Origin: Spinacia oleracea
Taxonomy: Eukaryota > Streptophyta > Magnoliopsida > Caryophyllales > Amaranthaceae
DNA length: 64,000 bases
Direction of reading: 5' to 3'
Assembly (NCBI RefSeq): GCF_020520425.1
Contig: NC_079492.1
Location: 109,217,157-109,281,156, forward strand
Part shown: piece by piece, positions 13,040 to 25,100 of the stretch
How the letters are laid out: every line of letters begins with the position of its first letter
How positions within the stretch are numbered: the first letter of the stretch is position 1
Notes under the pieces: model-generated
Told to the model about the DNA's origin: nothing
What the model saw: the letters and a program-made list of their open reading frames with translations, nothing else
The model's database searches: none
Position numbers and translations under genes: made by a program

Positions 13040-13090
13040 GGCGACGAAGGAGGTTCTCTCTTCGAACCCTCGCAAGCAATCTCTCCCCTA

Positions 13091-13469
13091 TTGTTTTTTA
13101 TTATTAGAGGTTTGATTAGTCAAAATGTCTAATAGTGGTCCAAATCTCTATTTTCCTCCCAAAACTCTCTCTACCAAACAGGGCCACCTCTTAAAATCTC
13201 TCTTAATTTTAACCTAAAACAAAATTACAAAATTAGTGACCCATACTTTGTTTTTTTTTTAAAATTAGTCCCCCCCTTTTCTTCTACTGATGATAAGCTT
13301 TATCTTCCCTTTACCCATGGCAGAGAAATAACACAACACTCAGCAAAAGAAATTACAGAAAAATATAGGATGAAATTTTATGCAATGGAAATCAAATAAT
13401 TACGTCCTTAATTACTATTTTGAGAAGTATCTCATTCAATTGTTGCGGTAACCAATATCTATCTATCTA
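13091..13469. other. Intergenic DNA between LINE and Helitron
   Basis: This AT-rich stretch has no reading frame of note. It may include part of the LINE 5' leader, whose exact end is uncertain. It ends in a short (ATCT)n tract that leads into the Helitron 5' end. Confidence 0.4.
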
Positions 13470-14065
13470 TCTATACTAATATATTAAAAGGCGTTGTTAA
13501 GAACGTATACATGTCATGTATACCTCTCCTTATTACCCCACGTTACCACTAATTAGCATCATGACATGTCATTACAACCAAAAAACATGTAACTAGGATC
13601 GAACCCTAGACCTTTGTGTTAAAAGTTACATTTCCTACCATCTTAACCAACTACAACTTATGTGATATCTTTTCAAACAAACATAATATATTCATTTTAC
13701 AATAAATAATACATTGAATAAAAATGAATGGATAAAAGAAGAAGAAATGATTATTTAATTTATAAATGTATAGTTACTACTTTCCTAACTTAAGCCTCAA
13801 AAAAAAAAAACAAAAAAAAACATCGGTGTAATAGAGTGTAATAACAAGTGGAAAAGCATTGACAAATGTTGAGTAATAAATCAACTAATGATGAAGAAAA
13901 TGATCCTACTTTGTTTTGATTTTCGAATGTGGGGTTTCAGATTGAGAAGGATGTTGATCGACCACTCATTTTATGTCACCATCGTAATTTGATGACGACA
14001 CCATCTATGTGCACATATTTTTTTTTTATAAAAAAATCCGGGGCAACGCCCGGACCACACACTAG
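13470..14065 (+). mobile_element. Non-autonomous Helitron
   Basis: This short (596 bp) element starts with TCTATACTAATATATTAAAA and ends with a GC hairpin (CCGGGGCAACGCCCGG) followed by ACACACTAG. These are the typical plant Helitron ends: TC at 5', and a hairpin about 10 nt before CTRR at 3'. The base before is A (13469) and the base after is T (14066), the expected AT target. No coding capacity remains. Confidence 0.8.
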
Positions 14066-14440
14066 TTAATGATTAATTTGGGAGACCAACTATTTAATGG
14101 GGGAGCAGAGATGAAGAGTTCATGCCTCGTAATTGCAACAACGAAAGGGATTAAGAAGGAAGAACAGTAATTAGGGTGAATTGGAGTGAAAAGAACTAAA
14201 AAAGAGAAAATATTAAAATAAAATAAAATAAAATAAAGGGTCACGTGACTTGCACATGGTCAGTCAACGCCTGAAAAGTTGGGTCAATGCCGGATTATGA
14301 CTTCGGGTTTCATTTTGCAAATAATTTTTTTTAAGGTTTTATAGTGCCAGATTTTGTTTATAAGGTTTTTTCTCACAAAAACTTATATTTATAAGGTTTT
14401 TTCTGACGATTTTTTCTAAAAAAAAAATAAGTAGATTGTA

Positions 14441-14513
14441 TGGGCTGGCTTCTCACAAGTGATTATTGTAAATAAAAGCCCAATTTATAATACTCAGGAG
14501 TCAGGACTGGGCT
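14441..14513 (+). promoter_or_regulatory. Site II elements upstream of the ATP synthase subunit gene
   Basis: Three TGGGCT/AGCCCA motifs occur at 14441-14446, 14477-14482 (reverse) and 14508-14513, within 215 bp of the start codon. Site II elements (TGGGCY) bind TCP factors and are known to be enriched in promoters of plant respiratory-chain and ribosomal genes. Their placement fits the identity of the downstream gene. The stretch 14066-14440 contains nothing else that I recognise. Confidence 0.6.
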
Positions 14514-14655
14514 CAGCCAGATCGTTCTAATTTCTACCAACAGCGGCATATAATATCAGAACCCCGATTCAGTGAAGGGCTGAAGGCGACTGCGAGACGC
14601 ACACACAAACAAACAGATAGAAAGAGAAAAGAGGAATACGAAGAGAGAAGAAAAT

Positions 14656-17600
14656 ATGGGAGGATGGAGGAAGTTCGATCCATGGCCGATTTTCTTCAAG
14701 AGAGAATGGAATCGTAACTGGCCTTTTCTAGCTGGTTTCGCCGTCACCGGCACCATCATCACCAAATTGTCTCTTGGTCTCACTGGTACCCCGCTCCTTT
14801 TCTTTTTTCTTCGCTAATTCGCCATTTTTATGTTTTCGCATCAACGATCGGCTTTAATCTTACCATCACCAAATCATTTTTTTGTGTGTTTTCGCAGAGG
14901 AGCAGGCCAAGGACTCGCCGTTTGTTCAGAGGCACAAAAGGTATCCCTAATTCAATTTTCGTCAAACCCTAGATCTGTTATTTTTGCATTGTTTTGATTG
15001 GTTTTGTATTTCCGTTTAATTAGGTTTAGGTTTAATGTGTGATCGTGCCTGTTAGCTGTAGATTCATCTTAAATTAATTAGAATCAGTCTGGATTTGTTT
15101 TGGCTGTTGTTGTAGTGATTAATGTGGAATTGAGATGATGTGTTTCAACAAAATCGGTCATTTTGGATTCGTCTCATTGTTGTTGATATTAGTTTTGACT
15201 TTTTAGATGATATCCGTTTATGTGATCAATTTTTATAGGAATTAGGCTATAGACGAATTTAAATGATTGCTGCTCAAATAGATATAATGGCAGCAATATG
15301 GGTAGTTGTCATTCTACTAGCACTTGAAGTATTAAGTACTGGCCGCCTCAGTTTTAAGCTAACTGAGGACAAGTCATTCTATCCTCCATGTCATTGATTT
15401 TCCGGGTGTGGTAGGGAAGAGGGGGCAAAGGCTGCATTGTCATGAGTTCATGACCTTTTTGAGGATGAGCAAAGTTATTCTCGTGATCTTAAATGATTGG
15501 TATTGTGTTATTGGATTAAGTGGGTTAGAGTCAATTTGGGGGTAGATCATAATCAACTTATTTTGACCCAGAATATTAACATAATGTAGTTAGAATGTGT
15601 CTTATTAAAAAGAGTTGAATGTCAAGTAAGACTGATCATTTGGTGTTCATGTAACTTTGAAGTGGATCATACATTCATACATGATTGCCTTGTTCAATGA
15701 CAAACAATGCCCTGTTAGCCCATAGCCACAACAAAGTGCTTCTGCACTATGCCTCTCTCTAGGGTATTGGCAGCTGTAAACGTCTGAATTGTTGGACAGT
15801 TTGATGTGGCTCTTCTGATTAGACCGAGTTGTTCAATGACAAACAAGGCACTGGTAGCCACAAACAGAGTTTTCTGTGCTATGCCTCTCTCTATGGTATT
15901 GACAGCTCAAACGTTTGAATTGTTTGACAGTTTGATTTGGCTCTTCTGATAAGAACACAATGTGTTTCATCACAAATACTATAGTTGAACAGGTTGTATG
16001 TCATTTAGTGCATAGCGTATTTACTTAACCAGTCACATCAGTTTTAAAGCACAAATGTAGTAAAAGAAGAACTAGTCTTCGGGGAGAAAACAGCCATTTC
16101 TATACAAAAGGTTTGCAAGTTTCAAGTGTAAAGGTCACGATTTATTTTTCTTTAGGCTCTATAATTCGTTTATATGCTATTTTTCTTTTCTTTTTTCAAA
16201 AGGTTTTATGAATAACTTTCTAAATTTTAACAGGAACCATATTTCAAACATCAAATAATTTAATTTCTCCAATTATCTTTTCTCTTACTTACCTGAAGTC
16301 CTGATTATTCTATTTTTAAATCGTTCCTCCCCTGCCTCCCTACCTACCTACCTACCTAATAGAATCGAAAGATTACTTGAAACACAAATCAATTCAAGAA
16401 GGGGATTTCATCCGTAAAAATTCCACCTAGCAGAATTATTACAACCACCAGTCCACCAATTTTGGTAACTTCAAACCGTTCTAGGGTGTTTCATCCCAGG
16501 AAACCCCATCTAGGATATGAAGGGGTACCTCGACTTTCGAGGATTCTTGCTCAACATTTTTGAGGGGAAAACCAATTTTTAACTTCTGTTCCCAAAATCA
16601 CTGTCTGGGCAATTTTCCGTAATATCTCTCATTCTTTCACTTTTGTATCATGCATTAAATTAAATGTCTTGTTCAACTGCAAGGTCATCTTATCTATTTG
16701 TGATGACTGATGAAGTAGATTGTCATTGTGTATCAAGTCATGGGCCAATGGCCAATTAGGGGGTAGGCCTGGTTATTGGACAGGGTAGTCCAATACTCCA
16801 ATGGGTAGCAGGGTTGGGCCAATATTAAAAGGGTCTTGACCCTTTATCCTATTAATGGACAGGGCTGATATAGGGTATTTGTTTATAGGGCTCTTATAGG
16901 GTATTAGTAAAAAGCCCAATAACTTTAAAATGAAAATACAAGGGTCAGACCTGGTACAAATGTCGTGACCATGAAGCATTAACTTAAAGGCCCACCCAAC
17001 AGTGCCAACACACATAAACCCCAGACTTCTCTCTGTTCTCTCCTCACCCCCTCACTTTCTCTCTCCTCCCTTCATCCACCACCACAACTCAACGTTGGGG
17101 TCTAGCAGAAGCCGACGATATTCCGGCAAGGCGGCCAACCACGACAACTAAACCATCACCGCCTGTGCCTCTGGACGGCGGCAGCGCCACCAACTAGACT
17201 TTTCTTCTTCCTCTTCCTTCTTTTCTAAGGTAATCAATTAATAAACCTTAGATCTGGTTCCTGTTGTTCCTGGGAGGTTCTAGACACTTATCTTATCCAT
17301 GTCGTCGGTTGGTAATGCTGCTTCTACTGCTGCAAGAAGCTCTCCTGAGCAGATACTTGAGAAGATGTTTACTCTGTTCATGGAGCAGGGGAGTTTGTGG
17401 CCAGATATTTGCAGTTTGGCATATATCAAGTGCCAGGAGTTATCAGGAAGTACATTATATGGGTAATCCACCCTGGTGCTTAGTTGAAATAGTTTCTGAT
17501 TTCCTGCGGTACTTTAGGTCATAGATTGATCAGCTTTGTTTTATGCATATTTTTTGGGGTTTAGTTTTCAATCAGCTTGTGAATTTGTAGGATTCTTGAT

Positions 17601-18105
17601 TGATGAATTATTTGTTTCCACTTTTTAATTTATGATTTTTTGGGGTTTAGTCTATGTGGATGGTATTCTAATGTGGTATTAATTACTTATGTCATCCATT
17701 CACTGCAACTGCATTAGATGAGCCTGACCCGACCCTGTCCCTTATGACCCTGACCCGCTTATATTTTCTATGACCCGCCCCGCTAATAAACCACCCAATA
17801 ACCAGGCCTAATTAGGGGTAAGAATTGTATACTATGACACTATGTACAGCCAACTCCCTTGGTACCGTAAGGGTTGGAGGCTGGGAGCCTTTTTAGAGGC
17901 ATACATGCATTGGGGTTATGTTGTGGACTCTTTTTTCTCTGCTCTGTTGGGGTATCCTTCTGTAATTCTCTTGTTCATGCATGCCTCGGTGTCATATTAA
18001 AATGTGCATTCCCATCATCTTGATGCTTTTTTCCCTTTCCATCTATTTTATTTACGTAAACACTGGACAATGTTTGATTTCTGTTTTGTATTTTTCAGGC
18101 ACTAG
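14656..18105 (+). CDS. Mitochondrial ATP synthase 6 kDa small subunit
   Basis: The product is a 59-residue subunit of the plant mitochondrial F1FO ATP synthase, the family named 6 kDa subunit or ATP synthase small subunit 6. There are three coding exons: 14656-14785, 14898-14940 and 18099-18105, with GT-AG introns of 112 and 3158 bp. The protein begins MGGWRKFDPWPIFFKREW, with the conserved RKFDPWPxFF(K/R)REW block. A membrane segment follows (about residues 22-38, WPFLAGFAVTGTIITK). It ends in a charged tail, EEQAKDSPFVQRHKRH. The last exon holds only RH (its Arg codon split by the intron) and the stop TAG, which I assigned from the splice site TTTTTCAG and phase. The length matches the family, whose usual size is about 55 aa. 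No cleavable presequence is seen, as is normal for this subunit. Site II elements lie upstream. Confidence 0.85.
15690..15950 (+). repeat. Tandem duplication in intron 2 of the ATP synthase gene
   Basis: Two diverged copies (from 15690 and from 15829, period about 139 bp) each run from TTGTTCAATGACAAACAA to TGGCTCTTCTGAT. The copies differ by scattered substitutions and small indels, so the duplication is not recent. No known element was recognised in it. Confidence 0.8.
16764..17810 (+). mobile_element. hAT-like element, non-autonomous, with 8-bp target duplication
   Basis: Terminal inverted repeats TAGGCCTGGTTATTGG (16764) and CCAATAACCAGGCCTA (17810) match perfectly over 16 bp. They are flanked by an ATTAGGGG direct repeat (16755-16762, one extra G before the TIR, and 17811-17818). 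An 8-bp duplication is diagnostic of hAT elements. The 1047-bp body retains a leader-like stretch, a splice-donor-like site (TCTAAGGTAATC near 17226) and a 55-codon ORF at 17299-17466 (MSSVGNAASTAAR...). I take this as the remnant of a transposase or captured gene head. It sits inside intron 2 of the ATP synthase subunit gene. Confidence 0.8.
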
Positions 18106-21100
18106 ATGTGGTTGATGTATTTTTTTCCGGAAGCCTTTTTATGGCTGATGAATAACAACAGCAACGCTTCAGATTTTCTTCTAAATTTCTATTGAAAATT
18201 GTGTTGTTGGCTGTTTTTTATTTGATAATGAAACCATTTGAATTGTTTCATGAATTTTAGAAGTCCTCAATTATGAAATACAGGTTTTGCAGTCAATCCG
18301 ATTGTCACTTAAGTTGTGGATTGATGGTCATTGACCTGATTGTTTGTGTGTGGGTTGTGTACTGCCTTTGTTTAAAAATGCTATGTTTATTCTATTCAGA
18401 AATATGACAATTAGCCTGTGAAATAGAAAATTCCTGCATCAATAAGCTCATTCTGAAGCTGATATGATGGTTTGCTTTCCAAGCTTCATGATGGGTGTGA
18501 GACTTAGATTTATACTAATGCCCTGGATGAGAGACCTGGGTAGGTTCCTGGATTATGCTGATTCTAAGGCAATTACTTAAATCTAATCTTACAGATGAAC
18601 ACTAACGACGAGTTTGTTGCTTATGGGGCTAGTAGCAGTTGAGCACAACTTTAGGGCTTCAATATGTCTAGTTGACTCCAGTGATCACCAGACACAAGTA
18701 TCATGTCATAACTCGTAACCTTTGCAGCACTTGTTGCCTTGAGGGCTCCACTTCGGAAACTAGGCTAGGTAATAAACTGGTGGTGGTTAATATTACTTAG
18801 TGAACCAGTTAGCACTTGGCAGGTGTGTTTTGTGTAAAGAGTCCTGCTTTCTTTAGTGGTTAACTTGCACAATGGTGTTTCTGTTTTATATGGTAGATTA
18901 CGATAGTTTAGTAGACATATTATTTGGGTTCCAAGTTGTGTGACAAGCATACTGGTGAGGGAAACTCTTGGACGGCCAGTTGGTGAGGATTGATACCCTT
19001 TTGACAAGGATTGTCTCGAAGATTGGTGGCTGGTAAAGTAGTATGGGCTAGAATAATGCTGTCTGTTACTTTTGCCACTTGTGTCTGAACTCCAAAACCT
19101 TGGGCCAGTTGACCAGTTATATCAGCTATGTCTAGGCAATATCAGCTTCAGATATATCATCTCTGTTTTGTGGCCCTTGAATTTCCATCTTTGTGGCTTG
19201 TCCTGAAGCTTATTGTCGTCTTTTTATGTCACTATTATCTGCAGGATTCAGTTTTGTAGTTGGTTGATGAGATTCAGTAAACCCTAACCAAAGAATTCTA
19301 CGCCATTTATGTTCTGATTGCATTTCCTCGCTTTGCTTGTCAAATCTTCCCTAGGGATATTGGTGCATAATGTCCACATGAGAAAAAGCTAATAAAACCA
19401 TGAAAGTCAAATTCATTTTCCATAAATCGGGCGATCAATTTTATGTTTATTTATAAAATGCTTCTGAAAGGGAAAGAAATGCAGATATTTATCGTTGCTT
19501 AGCTCACATTTATTTATTTATTTTATTATATATTTTTTTAAAAGGAAAATTAATTCATTAATAAAGAGACATACGACATCTACAAGAGAAATATAGATCT
19601 AATAAATACATAATAAGTTGAATCAAATAAAGGTTTCCTATGGAGTAGTACTGTTTTTTGAGTATCATACTACCATCGTTCTTATTCCGATTTATGATTT
19701 GATGTGAGTATTAAAAAATCGAAAATGGTGGTTGAACTAGATGTTAACTCTTTCTTTTGTTTTAAAGCGCTATTAAATTTAAGAAAAAAACAGTACATGA
19801 TAAGAATTCGCATCATGCTGATAAGAAATGTTGGTGCAGCCATTCATTGTGTTTTTCGTTGTTCTTTTATAATTCATTGAATATGAATATCCCTAATTTA
19901 TAGGCCATATTTGGTTAGAGACTACTGTTAAGAAATTTAACTGAAATACGTCATCATATATTGTGAAATGTGAACTATTCGAGTTTTTATTTTGCTTATG
20001 ATTTTTTTTTGACATAGGCTTAATATTGCATAATAAACGTTTACAGCTACTAAAAAACAAGATTACAAAACAAACTATGAAGAAACTACTATAAACTGAA
20101 AGACCAACAATCCCTTCGTTGTTGGATCCTCAGTTGTTGATATGACTTTGTTTATATTGCCAATCTTCAACGTGCCAAAGCCATCTTTATTTTTTAGTGG
20201 GTTCTTGTAGAAGATTGAGTTGTTGGGGAAGTAAGCAATTGAAGGCTACCTTAAAACTAAGGAAAGAAGCGGAAGAGTGGTATCGACAATTCGACACAAG
20301 CTGGTTGCGAAGGGCTTGTGAATTGGTCACAAGCAATCAGAGTCACTAAAAGTGACTCGAAAAGCAAGCTGTGAACCCCCATAAACTGGGGAGCAACATT
20401 CAAATAAACCGTTTTGCTTATGATTGAGGCTAACAAAATAGTTTAAAGTTTCTTCAATTATTTTTATTTTTGTTTTGAAGTTCAATATTTAATTTACTAA
20501 ATAAAAAATGTGACCCATAATAGGTAGATTGGTAATGAAATACTCCGTAAATAAATTTACTTACTTACAAGTTACAACGACGAGGTATTTAAATCTCGAT
20601 GAAAAGCATACTAAATAGTAAACATTGGTCATAATCATCGATGCACAATACGTCATATGTTATGTCCTTAGTACCTTTCAACTTTAGTTTTAGAGGAGAT
20701 TGAACATATGCGTTTGTCAAATCATATGAAGAGTCGAATAAAATCCAAGAAAATTTCTTACAAGCGATTGTATGATTATTTTTAATAAAAACAAAATTTG
20801 ATAGTTATGTTATAGCTTATATAAGAGAGGTCAAATTGAAATTGTCTAAATCCCTTGAGACTTTTTAGAGAATGTTTCAATTTTTTTTCTTCCCTTTATA
20901 AATGTACTAGTAGTACAGAAGTATTTAAGAAATGATTTTGTCATGCCATAGATTGATTTCGGCAATTGAGAGTGTGCGTGCTCTCTGTATATGGAGCCGA
21001 TGGAGCACAAATTCTTATTTAAAAGTGGTGTACAGTAAATATTATCAGTAAAAGTTAACTCAAAATGCTTAAAATTTAAGTCAATACATGTAAAACTTAT

Positions 21101-21290
21101 TTACTTTTTAGTGATAAATTTTTTCATTTTAACAAAAGTTATTCATTTGAAAATATTAATAATGTTTAAAATTAATCATTTGACCTTTTAAAATGTTTTT
21201 CCATTAATTTTTTTTAACGATAAAGTATAAAAGTTAATCAAACATTACAAAAAATTGCGTAAACTAAAAAAAAAGTGAAAGTTATTTTTT
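18106..21290. other. Intergenic DNA after the ATP synthase gene
   Basis: The first roughly 150 bp are the 3' UTR region. The rest has no convincing gene. Poly-T tracts at 19530-19540 and 20002-20010, followed by unrelated sequence, look like the minus-strand tails of old, 5'-truncated retroposons, but no coding remains were identified. From about 21000 the sequence is very AT-rich. Confidence 0.4.
20002..20400 (-). repeat. Possible truncated LINE/retroposon tail
   Basis: A 9-bp T run is followed by sequence with the look of a retroposon 3' end on the minus strand. There is no ORF evidence and no target duplication, so this is a weak call from layout only. Confidence 0.2.
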
Positions 21291-21466
21291 TGGTTCTACT
21301 ACGAGGAGTTCCCACCGTCTTCGGCGAGTGGACTATCTTCCACGGGAGTTTGCATAGGTATCTCGATGGGCACATCCCTCCCAGTTGAGATTTCTTCGAA
21401 TTTTAAGGCTCGAACCGAGACCTTGATTAAGGAGCAAGATACCCTTAACCACTCATACCAACCTCA
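21291..21466 (-). mobile_element. tRNA-derived SINE
   Basis: Read on the minus strand, the element begins GAGGTTGGTATGAGTGGTTA, with an RNA polymerase III A-box-like segment (TGGTATGAGTGG). A B box (GGTTCGAGCC) follows about 38 bp downstream. An unrelated body ends in an A run (T run at 21284-21291 on the plus strand). This is the arrangement of plant tRNA-related SINEs. It lies about 650 bp upstream of the ACR9 start codon. Confidence 0.6.
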
Positions 21467-21858
21467 ATTAATTGTAAAAATTAATTTGAGGTACAATAAA
21501 TTTATTATACACCTCATACGTGCAGTAGTTTTTTATTCGTAAAATAATTAGTCGAGTGACATAGTACTCTGATCTACGCAAGAAAATATCCAACTTGAAA
21601 TAAAGAGGAAAGAAACAAAAGTCGTTCTCATATCTCATCAGATGCACGTAATTCATCAGTTTTTTTAATTTTCTTTTACTTTTTCTGTTGTCTTTTTGAA
21701 TTATTGCATTTCGGTTTTCTCTTCGCGCGAATTCTCCAGTCACCGTACAACAATGCAACTTGTAATTGAATCTTCCAATTCCAAAAAAAACATAAAAATA
21801 AAAAAATAAATAAAAGAGTGAATATACTAAACCAACAGATGAACCAGCAGCCAGATGG

Positions 21859-21886
21859 CACGTGGGTAAAGGATAGCTGACGTGGC
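21859..21886 (+). promoter_or_regulatory. G-box and ACGT element upstream of ACR9-like gene
   Basis: CACGTG (21859-21864) and TGACGTGGC (21878-21886) lie 14 bp apart, about 230-260 bp upstream of the start codon. Paired ACGT-core elements are typical binding sites of plant bZIP factors, including ABA-responsive ones. Whether they act here is inference. Confidence 0.45.
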
Positions 21887-22117
21887 ATCCATTTACTTTT
21901 AAATTAAAAAAAACCTCACTCATTTTATGCCGCCTCAAGTTTCTCTCTTCATTTTACGTACCTCCTTTTTTTTAGTTCTCTCATAAAACCCAAACAGAAT
22001 AAAAAAGCGAAAAATAGAGATACCTGAATATCCGGTAGGTGGAAACACTGTAAGCAAGCGGCGGAAGATCTGAAGGGAGATAATCGCCGTTAAGCTTGAC
22101 GGAGTTTCTGAATTTCA

Positions 22118-25100
22118 ATGGGGATTCCCAACGACGACGCCGTTTTGATTGAGAAAGGGAAAAAATCCGGTGACCCGTGGGTTATTACCGTTAATTGTCC
22201 TGATAAAACTGGGCTTGGTTTGGATATTTGCCGCACCATTCTCGATTTCGGCCTCTTCATTTCCAAAGGAGGTACCAATATATTTTCTTGCTAGTCCATT
22301 TCTTTTCTTCTTTTTATTTGGTTTCTTCCTCATGTAATTTTAAAGATGTTTTTGAGTTTAGCTGTTTTTATTATTTGCGTAATAATTTCACCTTGAAGCT
22401 TGGAAATATATGGTTTTGTTGATAATGTTAAGTCAATTAGATAAATTATGAGTTGAAGATGGTTATATGAGAGTTAGATTAGGAGTGATTATGTTAAAGT
22501 GAGGTGTCTAAAGATGTTGGATAGTTGATATCTTAATTCTTATGGATGTTTTGGTTGTTTTTTCATTGAATATTTGGATATGAATGTATAATTATGAACA
22601 AGTCTACACACCTAACATGGACCATGGTGAATTGAAGATGATTGTATGAGAGTTAGATTAGGAGTGGTTATGTTAAAATGAGGTGTCTAAAGATGTTTGG
22701 TAGTTGATATCTTAATTCTTATGGATGTTCTGGTTGTTTTTTCATTGAATATTTGGATATGGATGTATAATTATGAACAACACCTAACATGGTGGATTGG
22801 CTGGTGGCTACTGCACAACACATATGAATAAGTCGAAAATATTCTTATGAGTTAATGTGTGCTCGCCCAATCGGGTGGTGTTTATATTTTCTGGGAGTCT
22901 TTTCATCAATTTATTCCTTCCTAGTCACCTCACTCACCTGATAACTAGGTTAATAGTCGTCGTCTTTGGATACGCATACTGGACAAATGGTATTAGTGTT
23001 ATAGGGGTAAGGCTGAGTAATAGCCGACTCATGATCCGGGGACCATTATATTACAGTTGATGTCCGACCCCTTATTATTTATCTTGCCTATGTGAAGGAG
23101 CTTATTTAGAGGCATTGTCTACATTAGGGATAAGGCTGAGTTGATACATAAGTGGTCCAGCTCTATGGTAGCCATTTTTCGATTACGTACCTTGTCTATG
23201 AATATAAGAAAAGAAGGTTTCTTGTTTCACATGCAGCAGAAACATTATCAGCTGATGGAAAATAGTGTAATATGTCTGATGTTTGCACTTGTCTTTTTTC
23301 CTAGACGTTTCAACGGATGGAAAGTGGTGCTATGTAGTGTTGTGGGTGGTCCCTCATTCTACAACTCATGCAGTTCGATGGGAAAACCTAAAAGAACGGC
23401 TTGTTTCTTTCTGTCCATCATGCACCTTGACGTTTTATTACACTCCACCACCACCATGCAAGTCCTCTCCCCTATACTTGTTGAAGTTTTGTTGCCTTGG
23501 TCGAAGAGGATTATTATATGGTAATAATTGAGTTGGTAATTCCCTTTTTTTTACTGAGAGTTTTGTGTACTCCTTCTATTGACACAACTCTTGTTTTTCT
23601 TTTTAGATGTTACCCATGTTCTCTGTGAGCTTGAGCTCTCTATTGAGAGGGTAAAAGTGACAACGACTCCAGATGATAGAGTCCTGGACCTCTTCTTTAT
23701 CACTGATAACCTGTGAGTTAATATGATTCATCATTGTTTGAAATCCTTCAAGATTAACATAAAGCCTATGTATTGTTTTGTGCATCCATTCTGTTCTGGC
23801 TGTTGTCAAGCCTACAATTACCTGCTTTTAGGTTTTACGTTGGCTGTAAATCCACATTTAGAATCATGATCTAGATTTGTGTATAAATACAACAACAATG
23901 AGTCAACGACAAGAAAAACCAGCACCATTACTCGGTATGGATTCTGCCAACCGCAGTCTAGAAAACTCTGGATATATGCAATCTTAGTTCTAGGTAGTAG
24001 GTAGTCTAAACCAGTTATTGGCTATTTCTGAAATATCCAATGTGTTTTTTGACTTCTTAAAATGAAGTGGTGAAAACACAACTTTTGAAGTTAATTTTAT
24101 TTCCTTTTAAAGTGTACTATTAAGGGAAATACTTTTGTTCGGAAGCTGTAGTAACAATCCAAAATACTAGGAGCAACAACAATGATTACCCTAATGAAGT
24201 TATGAGTGAAGAGTAGTAATATTAAGGATCTAGGTTTAAATGCTTTTGTTAATACTTCCCTTCCCAACCACTTTTTCTGTAATTTTTTTTGGCGGGAGGG
24301 GAATGCCTTTTTTCACGAATGATATGCTCGAGGATGTGAAAGCTAATGCATTTTTAAACCTCTTAGCGTTTGTAGCTTGCCGTCCCCCCACTCCCAGCCT
24401 AAAAGAAAGTAATCTTTTTTCAATCATATATTACAGTGGCTGCTGACTAGTTTGGTAATTCATAAAAAAATATTTGTAATTTTGTATTCTTGTTAGTTTT
24501 CTTTCCCTCTATTACAACAAGGTTTAATTTAAGTTAGATATTCGACATATACCCAAGAAATCCCCAAGGCCCCAATTATGGCAGTCCAGAACATAATATT
24601 AGAAAAGCTCAAAACTAAGGAATTATACCAAAATGTACCCAAGTACTACTACTCCATATCAATTATGTGAACAAAAGCTCATTAAATATTATCGGAGTTG
24701 GCATTTCCGGCAACATGAGGTCAGAGTCGTCAGACATTGAAATATTAGAAATTTAGAAGATAGAGTGAACATGTTGTAAAATATTACCTTTTTCTGGTAA
24801 ATTAAACGTCTTACTTTATTCCATATCCAGTGATTTAGTGATTCCATCTTTGATGTCATTTAATGCATTAGTGTTCAGATAGTTGATCTGTGTACATAAC
24901 TGAGTTGGGTATAATAGCTTTATGTTAAATTTTCCTTTTTCCAAAACTTAGATATCTCATCTTGTGCCTAGTCAGTGCAAACAAATTAAGCAACGGTACC
25001 AATGTGCCATGTAGAGGGCCTGGGGGTTCCATTGCCTATCATTCAGGCGCGACATTGCCGTCTGACAATTTTGTATGATCTGCTTTTATGTCTATGTCAG

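Larger units (their letters stand above)
8217..13090 (-). mobile_element. Near full-length plant L1-type LINE
   Basis: This non-LTR retrotransposon is about 4.87 kb long on the minus strand. It ends with a 14-bp poly(A) tail, seen as a T run at 8217-8230. It carries a short 5' leader, ORF1 (DUF4283-like plus CCHC knuckle), ORF2 (APE endonuclease, reverse transcriptase, zf-RVT) and a 134-bp 3' UTR. ORF1 and ORF2 overlap by 8 nt. Each ORF is open except for a single in-frame nonsense codon, so the copy is young. The 5' end is estimated from the position of ORF1 and could lie somewhat to the right. I could not find a convincing target site duplication by eye. Confidence 0.9.

Noticed and set aside
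8190-13250. A target site duplication for the LINE
   Set aside because: I compared the sequence left of the poly(T) run with that right of about 13085 and found no convincing direct repeat. The exact 5' end remains open.
21468-21938. 156-codon minus-strand ORF upstream of the ACR9-like gene
   Set aside because: The translation is low in complexity and Tyr/Phe/Lys/Asn-rich. It covers the promoter and SINE border and has no recognisable motif.
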